A stretch of 64,000 bases of DNA from Chthonomonadales bacterium (GCA_027459625.1 DAIDHP010000012.1:1-64000), one strand, 5' to 3'; shown: positions 36,462 through 47,420, counted from the stretch's first letter. The notes: a model not told the origin generated them from the sequence alone. Made by a program: numbers and translations.

Positions 36462-36490
36462 ATTATAACGCGCTTCATCGGGATTGTCAA
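36462..36490 (-). promoter_or_regulatory. Consensus promoter of the riboswitch operon
   Basis: On the minus strand TTGACA (36490-36485), a 17-base spacer and TATAAT (36467-36462) match the consensus fully. Transcription would start near 36455, about ten bases before the riboswitch. Confidence 0.92.
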
Positions 36491-36819
36491 TGCGGCGAGC
36501 GGGCAAGACCTTGCGTTTAATGGTTAATGCAAATGCTAACGTGTTCCATCTAAGATACCCGGAAACCTTGTATTTATGTGATTTCCGCATCTGCTTTGTA
36601 AATACTCCGAAAGAGGGAGTGACTGATATATGAATCGAGCAGATTTTTCACACATTGAAAAGAAATTACTTGCATAAGCTTCCCCTAATATGGAATATAG
36701 GGATGAAATACGCTTGACATGCGTTGGAGAGGACACGCTGCAAATACCGAATTGCCGACCATACTCCGTTTTCTTGTGTGAGTCGGGAAATATAAAGGAT
36801 AAGAAAGGTGTAAGACCCT
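36491..36819. other. Divergent intergenic region
   Basis: No gene is seen between the riboswitch promoter and the propeller gene at 36820. A TTGACA at 36714-36719 has no convincing -10 at proper spacing. AAGGTG lies before the downstream ATG. Confidence 0.4.
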
Positions 36820-38337
36820 ATGAAAATCAGAATCGTATCATCGTTGGGAATGATTCCGCTTTCATTCCTATTGATGTTTTGTGGCGCCATTTCCTACGGG
36901 ACTTCGATTACCGTAAGCATGGGAAATCAATCCATTGTTTTTAATGGCGTTGGGAAAACCGGTAGCATTGTGGCGGAGGCAAACGGCATGGATGCGATAA
37001 ATCCCGGATATGATTTTGAGAAAGGCGTATCCACTAGCGGATGGACTTCGAATGACGTGCAGATGCAAACGGATATGCAAAACCGACCCACTCTCAGCGG
37101 AAATCTCGTAATGGTGGGATCCGACGACGTAGCTGCGCCTTTAAGCCAAGGAAGCGTGGAGGTGTCTAATGGCGACAAGGTATTGGTGCGTGATAAGGCG
37201 GGTAATTATGTGTTGATGATGATTACCAACGCCACACCGCAGGAGGTGGACTTCAACTTCCTCTCGGCGGCATCCGTGCAAACCAAATCGACATCATTGC
37301 AGCCAAAATCGACTTCAATCTCTTCCCCTTCCTCATCATCCTCCGCTTCCAATTCCTCTGCGACTGATGGACGGGAGATAGACGGTTCCGCACCCAACGG
37401 CACTACGCCTGCCAACGGAACAGGACTTATTTTTTACGCTCGATACACGCCGACAGGAATGAGTACGAAATATGTTAATTCCAGCGGGGATACGGTAGGG
37501 CAATCCACCTCTCAGCTAATTGAGGTTACCGCACTGAACCCCGCCACCGGAAAAACAAAAGACACCGGACTTGCGGCGGACACTTTCCCTCGATTCAGCC
37601 TGGATGGACACTATGCCGCGCTCTATTCCCCGGGTTCCTTTACCGTGCTCTCACTGAAAAACCACAAACGAAAATACGAGGTGAATAACGCCGTGGTTTA
37701 CGGGGACGCCTCCGCAAGTTGGTCGCCCAACGGACGCTATTTGGCGTTTCAAGGGGGTGGAAGCGGTGGAGGATACGATTGGGAAAGCGGTTCCCTCTAT
37801 GTTTTGGACCGCGTGACCGGTATCGTGCATACGATATTGGATCGCTCCCAAGCGGGGGTGTCCGTCCAAGAGGTTCATTGGCTACCCACCGGGGAGTTGG
37901 TCTTTTCAACCAAGGAGGCGTTTTACAAGACCACGAATCACCTGGCGAAATTCGTGAAAATTCCCGTCACTCTTACAGGACAGATGGAATACGGCGGGCG
38001 TTTTGATTGTTCGCTCGACGGGAAATGGCTCGCGTTTATCTGCAAGGATGCAAACGGACATGATCAGGTGTGCGTCGCCTCGATGGACGGAGGCGCCGTG
38101 CGGGTGGTGACGCACCATAGCAAATCCTCCGTTCGCTCTCCTCGCTTTTCGCCGGACGGCGGGAAGATCGCGTATGTCTCCGCCACAGGATTGGATGGGG
38201 AACTGAGGATCGTGAAAATTGATGGCGGCGATGACCACGCGATTATTGGTCACTATGGCAAACCAATTTCGCTGGTGAATGACCTTATTCAGTGGATTCC
38301 ATTGAGCTTGAAAACCGCTAATAACGCCCGCAAGTGA
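36820..38337 (+). CDS. Secreted TolB-like (PD40) beta-propeller protein
   Basis: The 505-residue protein has a signal peptide (LSFLLMFCGAISYG). Residues 30-150 are an unassigned beta-rich domain, then comes a Ser/Thr-rich low-complexity linker (about 155-185). The C-terminal 310 residues hold PD40/WD40-like repeats recognisable by FSLDGHYAAL, WSPNGRYLAF, CSLDGKWLAF and FSPDGGKIAYVS. Such propellers bind proteins or ligands outside the cytoplasm. The function is unknown. It is probably transcribed alone. Confidence 0.75.
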   Translation: MKIRIVSSLGMIPLSFLLMFCGAISYGTSITVSMGNQSIVFNGVGKTGSIVAEANGMDAINPGYDFEKGVSTSGWTSNDVQMQTDMQNRPTLSGNLVMVGSDDVAAPLSQGSVEVSNGDKVLVRDKAGNYVLMMITNATPQEVDFNFLSAASVQTKSTSLQPKSTSISSPSSSSSASNSSATDGREIDGSAPNGTTPANGTGLIFYARYTPTGMSTKYVNSSGDTVGQSTSQLIEVTALNPATGKTKDTGLAADTFPRFSLDGHYAALYSPGSFTVLSLKNHKRKYEVNNAVVYGDASASWSPNGRYLAFQGGGSGGGYDWESGSLYVLDRVTGIVHTILDRSQAGVSVQEVHWLPTGELVFSTKEAFYKTTNHLAKFVKIPVTLTGQMEYGGRFDCSLDGKWLAFICKDANGHDQVCVASMDGGAVRVVTHHSKSSVRSPRFSPDGGKIAYVSATGLDGELRIVKIDGGDDHAIIGHYGKPISLVNDLIQWIPLSLKTANNARK

Positions 38338-38368
38338 TAACATATCGTCGATGGTGTCTATTTTCGGC

Positions 38369-38444
38369 AATATGGGGTAATTGTAAGATGTGATGTCGAG
38401 TCCGTGATTTCTCGATTATCGCACTCAAACAGTTGCCCCATATT
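38369..38444. repeat. Intergenic palindromic element, copy 3
   Basis: AATATGGGGTAATTGT (38369-38384) pairs with ACAGTTGCCCCATATT (38429-38444) over 16 positions if two G-U pairs are allowed. An inner CGAG/CTCG hairpin lies between. The arm contains the GGTAATTG core of the other copies. No T-run follows. Confidence 0.65.
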
Positions 38445-38504
38445 TACGTGCCATTCGACATATGCCAGATGGAAGACATGAACATGAAATGATGTTCCTT
38501 ATTT

Positions 38505-40271
38505 TTGCTCGCATTCGCTCTGATAATAGCCCTCTTGTACCCTGCGCCCCGCCCATCCTTTGGCAAAACCCCTTCACATGACCCGACTAAGTCATCCAAC
38601 CCTAAGTTTCTCCCTTTGCGAGAAGGGGTGGTCTTTTTCTGTCCGGATAATTCGGATGAGGCGATTAAGCAATTGGAGCAGATACAGGCTCAAGGCTTTA
38701 ATCTTATAGAATTCGCATCATGGGCGTGGACTCTGCCCAAACCGGGTACGCCCTTTCAACAACGAGTGTCAGCGGTTTTAAACTGGTGCGATCATCACGA
38801 CATGGCTTTTTTCCTCATGCAAAACATTCAATATAACGATGAAGGAGAGGGAGGGGGGCTGGACGATCAGGTGCAAAATCCTCAAAAATCGATCCCGCTT
38901 ATATCCGACTGGGCGAATGCGTTGCATGGTCATCATTGCGTGAAAGGAGTGATACTTGGAAACGAGGTCGCTCCGACATTGGGGGATCCGAAAAAATCAC
39001 CGATCATGTGGTCGCAGTTTCGCGCTTGGCTGAGAGATAGATACGGTTTGGTCGCTAATCTGAATTCACACTGGGGTTCCGATTACGCCTCTTTCGAGGA
39101 TGTTTCCACACCTGAGTCGGGCAGTCCCGGATTGCTGGATTACAATCGCTACGCGGAACTCAGGTTCGCAGGATTTTACGATGCGATCGTGAACAAGGGG
39201 TTGAAGCCCGTACTGGGAAATGCGCTTTACGGGAATAAAACCAACCTTGATCCTTTTCTCCATCAGGCGTGCAGGGCGATGACGATGTGCTGCTGGGATG
39301 ATCTGAACTCTCAATATCCCATGTGGCGGATCAAACTGGCGGCGGACACCACCGGCAAGCCGCTATTTAACGCGGAACTGCATCTTTATGAGGACAATTA
39401 CAATTACGGAGCTTCCATTCCGCATTCCCGTTACCGTTATTTTATGAGCGCCCTTCTCGGTGAGCATGCCACTGCGAGTTTCGCTTGGGGACAGTGGAAC
39501 AAGCCGGAGACTCGCAAGGTGGCGAATGCCACGCCGCACATTCTATCCGACCTTAAAAATACGCAAGCGGCGAGTGCGTTGATCGCACGGGCATATCAAA
39601 AATCCGACCTAATGGTCCTCGTGACACGGAGGGTTTACGAGGATGAAGCGGATGGAAAGGGCGGAGGAGTATTGGAGAGCCTTTACGCGCACATGGGGGC
39701 TCTCGGGGAACCGTGGAGGTATTTATTGGAAACGGATATTCGCAAAGCGCGGAAAGGAACGCTGATCATCCCCGAGGGCCAAATATCCCAGCAAGACGCT
39801 CAGGCTATTGTGAACCTCCCTCCCTCGGTGCGCGTGTATTATCTGCATGCGGTTCCAACTGAGGACGAATACGGCTTGCCTCTATCCAAGGATATGATTC
39901 GGTCCTTGCAAAAAAGTGGGCGAATCCTCGCCATCAAGCATCTGATCTCCGCAATCGCTCCCAATTCCGGATTGCCTCAAGATTATCGGAATATTGGCGA
40001 TGTGAGTTATCTCGGTTGGCGTCCGTCGCGAGGATTCTTCGGTTATCCCGTCTCTTATTGTCTGGCTCAGGTGTTTCGAGCGAGGACTAGGAATGGGTGG
40101 GTGATGGCGGTGGTGAACAACAGTGATCACGATATCACCGCCCCCGCGCCATGGAGCATGAATAACAAGGTTATGGACATTCTCACCGGCGGCGCCCCTC
40201 GAATCGAGCGAAACCGTGCCCTCCTCATGCCACCTTTTTCCGTTCAATTATTCCAAGGGATGCGAAGATGA
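38505..40271 (+). CDS. Secreted GH42-like glycosidase, signal peptide interrupted by TGA
   Basis: The 588-residue frame encodes a TIM-barrel glycosidase: GFNLIEFASWAWTLPKPG, an acid/base candidate in GVILGNEVAPTLGD, a nucleophile candidate in LFNAELHLYEDN, then a GATase-like domain and a C-terminal sheet domain, as in GH42 enzymes. The only in-frame start after the last stop is TTG 38505, with no ribosome-binding site and no basic n-region. The same frame upstream reads ATG GAA GAC ATG AAC ATG AAA TGA, with GGAAG before the third ATG. So a single TGA at 38490 separates a good signal-peptide start from its hydrophobic core. Confidence 0.75.
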   Translation: MLAFALIIALLYPAPRPSFGKTPSHDPTKSSNPKFLPLREGVVFFCPDNSDEAIKQLEQIQAQGFNLIEFASWAWTLPKPGTPFQQRVSAVLNWCDHHDMAFFLMQNIQYNDEGEGGGLDDQVQNPQKSIPLISDWANALHGHHCVKGVILGNEVAPTLGDPKKSPIMWSQFRAWLRDRYGLVANLNSHWGSDYASFEDVSTPESGSPGLLDYNRYAELRFAGFYDAIVNKGLKPVLGNALYGNKTNLDPFLHQACRAMTMCCWDDLNSQYPMWRIKLAADTTGKPLFNAELHLYEDNYNYGASIPHSRYRYFMSALLGEHATASFAWGQWNKPETRKVANATPHILSDLKNTQAASALIARAYQKSDLMVLVTRRVYEDEADGKGGGVLESLYAHMGALGEPWRYLLETDIRKARKGTLIIPEGQISQQDAQAIVNLPPSVRVYYLHAVPTEDEYGLPLSKDMIRSLQKSGRILAIKHLISAIAPNSGLPQDYRNIGDVSYLGWRPSRGFFGYPVSYCLAQVFRARTRNGWVMAVVNNSDHDITAPAPWSMNNKVMDILTGGAPRIERNRALLMPPFSVQLFQGMRR

Positions 40272-40401
40272 CGGGTTGCGATGGATTGAGATAAACTTCC
40301 ATCATGCAATCGAATAGCAAGTTTATAATTCCATGCGGAAAACGGAACTGGTTGGGGATAATATTAGGGAATCATTTTAATTTCCCACGGGAGGAACCAC
40401 C

Positions 40402-41931
40402 ATGTCGTATCTACTTGGAGTTGACGTTGGAACGAGCGGAACCAAAGCCATCCTCATCAATGAGGAGGGAACGGTCATTGCGCGCGCTTTGGCGGAGTAC
40501 CCGCTATACGTCCCCCGCCCCCTCTGGTCGGAACAGGAGCCGGAGGATTGGTGGCGAGCGACGCAAACCACCATTCGCCAATGCCTGACTCAGGCGAATG
40601 TCAATCCGCGAGAGATCAAGGGCGTTGGTCTTTCGGGGCAGATGCATGGAGCGGTTTTTCTTGATTCGGATAATGCTCCTTTGCGCAAGGCGATCCTTTG
40701 GAACGACCAACGCACGCAGTTGGAGTGCGATTGGATCATGGAGACTATCGGCAAGGAGAAAGTGGTGGAACTCATCTCCAACCCGGTTCTCACAGGTTTC
40801 ACCGCAGGCAAGATCGTTTGGGTTCGCAACAACGAACCGGAAACTTATGCGAAAGTGCGCAAGGTGCTATTGCCCAAGGACTATATTCGCTTCAAGCTGA
40901 CAGGCGAGTTCGCCACGGAGGTTTCCGACGCCTCCGGCACCGCGCTTTTTTGCGTGAGGAAGAGAAGCTGGTCGTCGGAGATGCTGGATGGGTGCGGTAT
41001 TCCCCGGGAATGGATGCCAACGTCGTATGAATCGCAGGAGGTGAGCGGAAGAATCAACGAGTCCGCAGCCTCGCTGACCGGCTTGGCCGAGGGCACTCCG
41101 GTGGTTGGCGGCGGCGGGGATCAGGCGGCAGGCGCCGTGGGAAACGGCATCGTGGAAACGGGGATCGTTTCCTCCACGGTGGGCACCAGCGGGGTGGTGT
41201 TCGCGTTCAGTGACACCCCCTTGGTCGATCCAGCCCTCAGGTTGCACACTTTCTGTCACGCCGTTCCCGGGAAATGGCATCTGATGGGAGTGATGCTTTC
41301 CGCAGGGGGATCGCTTCAGTGGTATCGCGACACCTTTTGCCACGAGGAGAAGGGAGTCGCTGGATTGGAGGGAAGAGATCCGTATGAGTTGATTACTTCC
41401 GAAGCGGAGCGAGCGCCGTTGGGATGCGAGGGGTTGATCATGCTGCCCTATCTTACTGGTGAACGCACCCCCTATCCGGATGCCAATGCGAGAGGCGTCC
41501 TCTTCGGCATCACCCGACGGTGCGACAAGTCCTTTTTCGCACGGGCGGTCATGGAGGGTGTCTCTTACGGATTACGGGACAGCTTCGAAATTATGAAGGA
41601 GATGAAACTGCCCATCACTCAGGTGCGAGCTTCCGGCGGGGGAGCGAGAAGCCCGTTTTGGAGGCAAATTCAAGCCGACGTGACCGGATTCACCCATGTG
41701 ACCATCAACGTTGACGAGGGGGGCGCACTCGGAGTGGCACTTCTGGCGGGCGTGGGAGTGGGGGTTTACCCGAGCATAGAGGATGCATGCCGATCTGTCA
41801 TTAAGGTGGAGAAGCGGACGCAAGCCAACGCTCAAAATCATCAGCTTTATGACAAGTACTTCACCGTTTATGGAGACCTCTACGCCCATTTGAAGGGGGA
41901 TTTCAAGAATATCTCGCGGATCGTGGGGTAA
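40402..41931 (+). CDS. xylB: Xylulokinase
   Basis: The 509-residue FGGY kinase starts LLGVDVGTSGTKAILINEEG and has GLSGQMHGAVFLD, a catalytic Asp in GGGGDQAAGAVGNG, and LPYLTGERTPYPDANARG, all XylB landmarks. It phosphorylates D-xylulose for the pentose phosphate pathway. GGGAGG lies nine bases before the ATG. No xylA is present nearby; the ABC transporter at 15-19 kb could supply the sugar. Confidence 0.93.
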   Translation: MSYLLGVDVGTSGTKAILINEEGTVIARALAEYPLYVPRPLWSEQEPEDWWRATQTTIRQCLTQANVNPREIKGVGLSGQMHGAVFLDSDNAPLRKAILWNDQRTQLECDWIMETIGKEKVVELISNPVLTGFTAGKIVWVRNNEPETYAKVRKVLLPKDYIRFKLTGEFATEVSDASGTALFCVRKRSWSSEMLDGCGIPREWMPTSYESQEVSGRINESAASLTGLAEGTPVVGGGGDQAAGAVGNGIVETGIVSSTVGTSGVVFAFSDTPLVDPALRLHTFCHAVPGKWHLMGVMLSAGGSLQWYRDTFCHEEKGVAGLEGRDPYELITSEAERAPLGCEGLIMLPYLTGERTPYPDANARGVLFGITRRCDKSFFARAVMEGVSYGLRDSFEIMKEMKLPITQVRASGGGARSPFWRQIQADVTGFTHVTINVDEGGALGVALLAGVGVGVYPSIEDACRSVIKVEKRTQANAQNHQLYDKYFTVYGDLYAHLKGDFKNISRIVG

Positions 41932-41945
41932 GGTTGAAAAGAAAA

Positions 41946-41975
41946 CTCCCCGAGGTTCCTGGGAATCTCGGGGAG
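41946..41975. terminator. Bidirectional terminator between xylB and groEL
   Basis: CTCCCCGAG (41946-41954) pairs with CTCGGGGAG (41967-41975), with further pairs inside. On the minus strand it is followed by TTTTCTTTTC, which suits groEL; on the plus strand CTTTATC follows. Confidence 0.9.
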
Positions 41976-41997
41976 CTTTATCATGAAGCAAATGCGA

Positions 41998-43647
<1,650 letters not shown>

Positions 43648-43671
43648 TCATCGACCCGTACCGCGCATGCA

Positions 43672-43959
43672 CTATGCTTGAATTGCGTAAATCTGATCTT
43701 CGTCCAAAATGACATAGTCCTTGCCCTCTAGATTCACCTCGGTGCCGCCATAGCGGCTGTAAATAATAGTGTCTCCGGGCTTCACGGCGATAGGAGCTAC
43801 CGAACCATCGTCCAGCACCCTGCCGTTACCAACGGCGATGACTTTTCCCTGTTGGGGTTTTTTCTTCGCGGAATCCGGAAGAACGATCCCGCCTGCGGTC
43901 TTTTCCTCCTCCGCAGCAGGTTCAACAACCACCTTGGTTCCCAATGGTCGTAATGGCAT
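43672..43959 (-). CDS. groES: Co-chaperonin GroES (10 kDa)
   Basis: The 95-residue protein starts [15 protein letters not shown] and contains the mobile loop [20 protein letters not shown]. It caps GroEL. GGAGG lies upstream. It is the first gene of the operon. Confidence 0.98.
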   Translation of the reverse strand: MPLRPLGTKVVVEPAAEEEKTAGGIVLPDSAKKKPQQGKVIAVGNGRVLDDGSVAPIAVKPGDTIIYSRYGGTEVNLEGKDYVILDEDQIYAIQA

Positions 43960-44031
43960 ATTTCCTCACCTCCATTGTTTAATAGAACAGCGGCAATCAT
44001 CAGACTGCCAGCATGTATGAATTGATTGAAA

Positions 44032-44058
44032 TTGGCGCTCATCATTTGAGAGCGCTAA
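44032..44058. promoter_or_regulatory. CIRCE operator (HrcA box) of groESL
   Basis: TTGGCGCTC-N9-GAGCGCTAA (44032-44040, 44050-44058) matches the CIRCE layout TTAGCACTC-N9-GAGTGCTAA with one mismatch between its arms. It lies just downstream of the groES -10 box, as in known HrcA-controlled operons. hrcA itself is not in the window. Confidence 0.92.
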
Positions 44059-44063
44059 CTATA

Positions 44064-44093
44064 AGGATACAAAAAAAACGGTGGAAATGTCAA
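44064..44093 (-). promoter_or_regulatory. groESL promoter
   Basis: Minus-strand TTGACA (44093-44088), an 18-base spacer and TATCCT (44069-44064). The CIRCE element covers the expected transcription start. Confidence 0.8.
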
Positions 44094-44217
44094 GTGAGAA
44101 GAGAGTGAAAATCGATATTTGTAGTCGTGAAAAAAAGTTGTGTTTGCAGTTTTTTCACCGCGCGATGTCCTGACGGACAAAAAAAACAAGAAAAAAAAGA
44201 GATTCCCCTCGCAGGTA

Positions 44218-44367
44218 TTGACACCCCCGGGAAAAGTATGCTACATTCCCATCGCCTGTCGTGGCGGATTCTAAAAGGTCACACGCTACACTTCCACACG
44301 GGAAGTGAATCAGGGAGTTCGTTGGCAAATCCAAAAGGGCTCTCGTTCCATGGACTTATGGGACGAG
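44218..44367 (+). promoter_or_regulatory. Promoter and structured leader of the G5-3D gene
   Basis: TTGACA (44218-44223), 18 bases, TACATT (44242-44247). The transcript leader of about 130 bases has two stable hairpins: CACTTCC/GGAAGTG (44289-44307) and CTCGTTCC/GGGACGAG (44342-44367), the latter ending directly at the AAAGGAGGG ribosome-binding site. Genes of this kind are often under cyclic-di-AMP riboswitches, but I could not match the ydaO consensus here. Confidence 0.6.
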
Positions 44368-44382
44368 AAAGGAGGGATGACT

Positions 44383-45069
44383 GTGTCAAATCCTGCATCC
44401 GCCCAAGCGAGCTATCCGAAGAGACATAAGTTGATGGCGGCGTTATTGACTTTCGCCATTTTGGCTCTTGGGACTCCATCATTCGCGAAGGGCGACAGAG
44501 CTCAGTCCTCCGAACAGGTTACTGTGAAGAGAGTTGAGCTGCGCATGCCGATCCCCTATCCCACCCTCAGGAGAAGCAACTCCGAACTGTGCGATGGTTT
44601 GAGCAAAACCATTCGCACCGGGATAAACGGCGAAAAACTATGCATCTACAGGGTATGCATCAAGGATGGTAAGGAGATCAAGCGCGAGCTAGTCTCCTCC
44701 AAAATCTTGAAAAAACCCGTACCGGAAGTAATAGCCATCGGAAACAGAGGGGACCTGCCCTCCCGCGGATATTTTTCCGGACGCAATACACTTATCATGA
44801 TCGCGACCGCTTACAGCCCCGCCGCGTCCGATAACGGAGGTTACTCCGGCGGAACGGCTACCGGCATTAAAGTTGGTCACGGCGTGGTTGCAGTAGATCC
44901 AAAATACATTCCGCTCGGCACAAGGCTCTATATCGAAGGCTACGGTTATGCAATCGCAGCAGACACCGGACGTGCGATCAAAGGGGACCGCATCGATCTC
45001 GGTTTCAAAAACCGACAGGAAGCGAGCAACTTCGGTCGGAGAAAGGTGATCGTTCACATTCTGGATTGA
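44383..45069 (+). CDS. G5 and 3D domain cell-wall protein
   Basis: The product of about 228 residues has a signal peptide (LLTFAILALGTPSFAKG), a G5-like domain (about residues 45-125, with VTVKRVELRMPIPYPT and GINGEKLCIYRV) and a C-terminal 3D domain with its three Asp: TAYSPAASDNGG, VVAVDPKYIPLGTRLYIEG and IAADTGRAIKGDRIDLGF. The pairing resembles RpfB/YocH-type peptidoglycan-acting proteins. The GTG at 44383 has GGAGG seven bases upstream; ATGs at 44377 and 44350 are alternatives. Confidence 0.88.
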   Translation: MSNPASAQASYPKRHKLMAALLTFAILALGTPSFAKGDRAQSSEQVTVKRVELRMPIPYPTLRRSNSELCDGLSKTIRTGINGEKLCIYRVCIKDGKEIKRELVSSKILKKPVPEVIAIGNRGDLPSRGYFSGRNTLIMIATAYSPAASDNGGYSGGTATGIKVGHGVVAVDPKYIPLGTRLYIEGYGYAIAADTGRAIKGDRIDLGFKNRQEASNFGRRKVIVHILD

Positions 45070-45157
45070 CGAAGGTTACACGTCAACTCGGGTAAAATGA
45101 GGGTTGATCCTCATTTATCGATAGAAAGTATAACACTGAAGTCCATCCGACACGAAC

Positions 45158-46027
45158 ATGAACGATCCAGCGATACCATCGAATGCCAACGCTCTTCTAC
45201 GCGAGCAGGGATTAAGACCCCGCAAGCGTTGGGGGCAAAACTTCCTTTGTGACCGTAATGCGCTTGATCGGATTGTTAGGGCGGCAGCCCTTCAATCCGA
45301 CGATCGCACCTTGGAAATCGGCGCGGGACTTGGGGCGTTAACCCGGTCCCTCGCCGATTTTTGTTCTCTGGTTACGGCGGTGGAGATAGACCCCCTGATG
45401 GAACCGATACTGAAAAAAACCCTGCAAAACCATCCCAATGTCCGTTTAATCTTCGAAGACTTTCTAAGGCTTGACACTCCGTCGTTACTTAATGAGGCAT
45501 TTCAGGACCGGCGCGGCTTGGTGGTGGCGAACATCCCTTATTACATCACCACCCCGATATTGGAACGGCTATTGAGTAACAAGCATAGTATCAGGCGAAT
45601 CGTCTTGCTCGTGCAGGAGGAGGTCGCCGGAAGACTGTGTGCTCCTCCCGGTGATGAGAATTACGGATCGATGAGCGTTTTCGCGCAGTATCACGCGAAT
45701 GTATCCTCTCTATTTAAAGTGTCGCGCAACTCGTTTATGCCGGTCCCGGAGGTGAATTCCATGGTGGTTCAACTGGAACCTTACGCTGCGGGGGCGATTG
45801 ATGTCAAGGATGAGGACGTTTTCTTTCGTGTAGTGCGCTCGGCATTCGGCAAAAGGCGTAAGATGTTATTGAACGCCCTCTTAGCCGACTTTGGCAAAGA
45901 GGGGAAGTCGGGCTTGGAAAAGGCTATGGATGATGCAGGCATCGACTGTTCCCGTCGCGGCGAGACGCTTTCTCTGAAGGAGTTTGCTAAATTAGCGGAG
46001 TGCATCGAGCATCTTGGAACCACATAA
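45158..46027 (+). CDS. rsmA: 16S rRNA dimethyladenosine transferase
   Basis: The 289-residue KsgA/RsmA protein has RPRKRWGQNFLCDRNAL, the AdoMet loop EIGAGLGALTRSLA and the catalytic NIPYYITTPIL. It dimethylates two adenines near the 3' end of 16S rRNA. No Shine-Dalgarno is visible before the ATG. It follows the G5-3D gene. Confidence 0.96.
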   Translation: MNDPAIPSNANALLREQGLRPRKRWGQNFLCDRNALDRIVRAAALQSDDRTLEIGAGLGALTRSLADFCSLVTAVEIDPLMEPILKKTLQNHPNVRLIFEDFLRLDTPSLLNEAFQDRRGLVVANIPYYITTPILERLLSNKHSIRRIVLLVQEEVAGRLCAPPGDENYGSMSVFAQYHANVSSLFKVSRNSFMPVPEVNSMVVQLEPYAAGAIDVKDEDVFFRVVRSAFGKRRKMLLNALLADFGKEGKSGLEKAMDDAGIDCSRRGETLSLKEFAKLAECIEHLGTT

Positions 46028-46124
46028 CAATCCGTGATGCTGGAATTATTTTAGAGACCTTTGCGACTGCCGCTTATTGAATTTCCAAATTGATGACATG
46101 AGTGCGTAACTAAAAGGGGGATAT

Positions 46125-47420
46125 ATGAATACGAATATATCGAATAGGCTCTACCAGGAATCCTTGGCGAAGATACCCGGCGGCGTGAACTCTCCCGTTC
46201 GAGCGTTCCGATCGGTGGGGGGAAACCCGCTGTTCATTGAAAGAGGCGAGGGTGCATGGATCATCGACGTGGATGGAAACCGTTTTCTGGATTGCGTTTG
46301 CAGTTGGGGACCTCTAATATTCGGTCATGCTCACCCGCGCATCGCGGAGGCGTTGCGGCATCAATTGACGTTGGGATGGACCTTCGGCGCTCCGACGGAG
46401 TTGGAGTTGCGTCTCGCGGAGATCATTACCAACATGGTTCCAAGCGTGGAGAAGGTCCGTTTTGTCTCCAGCGGAACTGAAGCCACCATGAGCGCTATTC
46501 GCCTTGCGCGAGGATTCACCAAAAGAAACAAGATAATCAAGTTCGAGGGATGTTATCACGGGCATGCCGATTGTCTGTTGGCAAAGAGCGGATCGGGGAT
46601 CGCCACGCTCGGCTTGCCGGACAGCGCAGGGGTTCCCTGCGGAACAACATCTGACACCATTCCCCTGCCCTACAACGACGTGGATGCGGTGAGAAAGGCG
46701 TTCGAGGATTATGGCGCGGACATAGCCGGGGTGATTGTCGAGCCGATCGCGGGCAATATGGGGTGCGTCCCTCCAATGCCCTCCTTCCTGCAATCCTTAC
46801 GAGATATCACCAGTCATTTCAAAGCCCTGTTAATATTCGATGAGGTTATGACTGGATTTCGTGTTGCAAAAGGCGGCGCTCAGGAGCTATATCATGTCAA
46901 GCCGGATATCACCACTTTCGGGAAGATCGTTGGCGGAGGCTTGCCAGTGGGGGTTTATGGCGGCGGAGCGGAGATCATGGATATGGTGGCGCCTGTGGGA
47001 CCGGTTTATCAGGCTGGGACGCTATCAGGCAATCCTCTCGCGATCACTGCGGGCTTGGAGACTTTAATGATAATCAACGAAGATCCTGGCATGTACTCCC
47101 GTTTGGAGGAGACGAGTCGCCGCGTGGCTCAGGAATGGCGCTTAGCCGCGCACGAGGCGGGCGTGAGGGTTACGATCAATCAAATTGGATCCATGTTCAC
47201 GCTGTTTTTCGCGGATGGACCTGTGCGCAACTACGCTCAAGCGTTGACAAGCGACACGGAAATTTTCTCCAAATTTTTCAGACTCATGCAGGAGCGCCAA
47301 ATCTATTATCCTCCTTCGCAATATGAATGCGCGTTTCTCTCTGCAGCAATGGGGGATGGTGAGATAGAACATCTGATTCGAGGGGGAAGTGAGGCTTTAA
47401 TATCCTTAGGAAAGCAGTGA
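46125..47420 (+). CDS. hemL: Glutamate-1-semialdehyde 2,1-aminomutase
   Basis: The 431-residue PLP enzyme has IPGGVNSPVRAFRSVGG, the N-terminal substrate loop, FEGCYHGHAD, IFDEVMTGFRVA and the PLP Lys in TTFGKIVGGGLPVG. It makes 5-aminolevulinate in the C5 tetrapyrrole route. AAAGGGGG lies upstream. No other haem gene is adjacent. Confidence 0.97.
   Translation: MNTNISNRLYQESLAKIPGGVNSPVRAFRSVGGNPLFIERGEGAWIIDVDGNRFLDCVCSWGPLIFGHAHPRIAEALRHQLTLGWTFGAPTELELRLAEIITNMVPSVEKVRFVSSGTEATMSAIRLARGFTKRNKIIKFEGCYHGHADCLLAKSGSGIATLGLPDSAGVPCGTTSDTIPLPYNDVDAVRKAFEDYGADIAGVIVEPIAGNMGCVPPMPSFLQSLRDITSHFKALLIFDEVMTGFRVAKGGAQELYHVKPDITTFGKIVGGGLPVGVYGGGAEIMDMVAPVGPVYQAGTLSGNPLAITAGLETLMIINEDPGMYSRLEETSRRVAQEWRLAAHEAGVRVTINQIGSMFTLFFADGPVRNYAQALTSDTEIFSKFFRLMQERQIYYPPSQYECAFLSAAMGDGEIEHLIRGGSEALISLGKQ

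Noticed and set aside
38490-38492. TGA as selenocysteine or reassigned Trp codon
   Set aside because: It lies in a signal peptide where selenocysteine makes no sense, and TGA is used as a normal stop in other genes of the window.
44248-44376. Cyclic-di-AMP (ydaO), cobalamin or TPP riboswitch ahead of the G5-3D gene
   Set aside because: None of the conserved core strings of these classes could be matched by eye.
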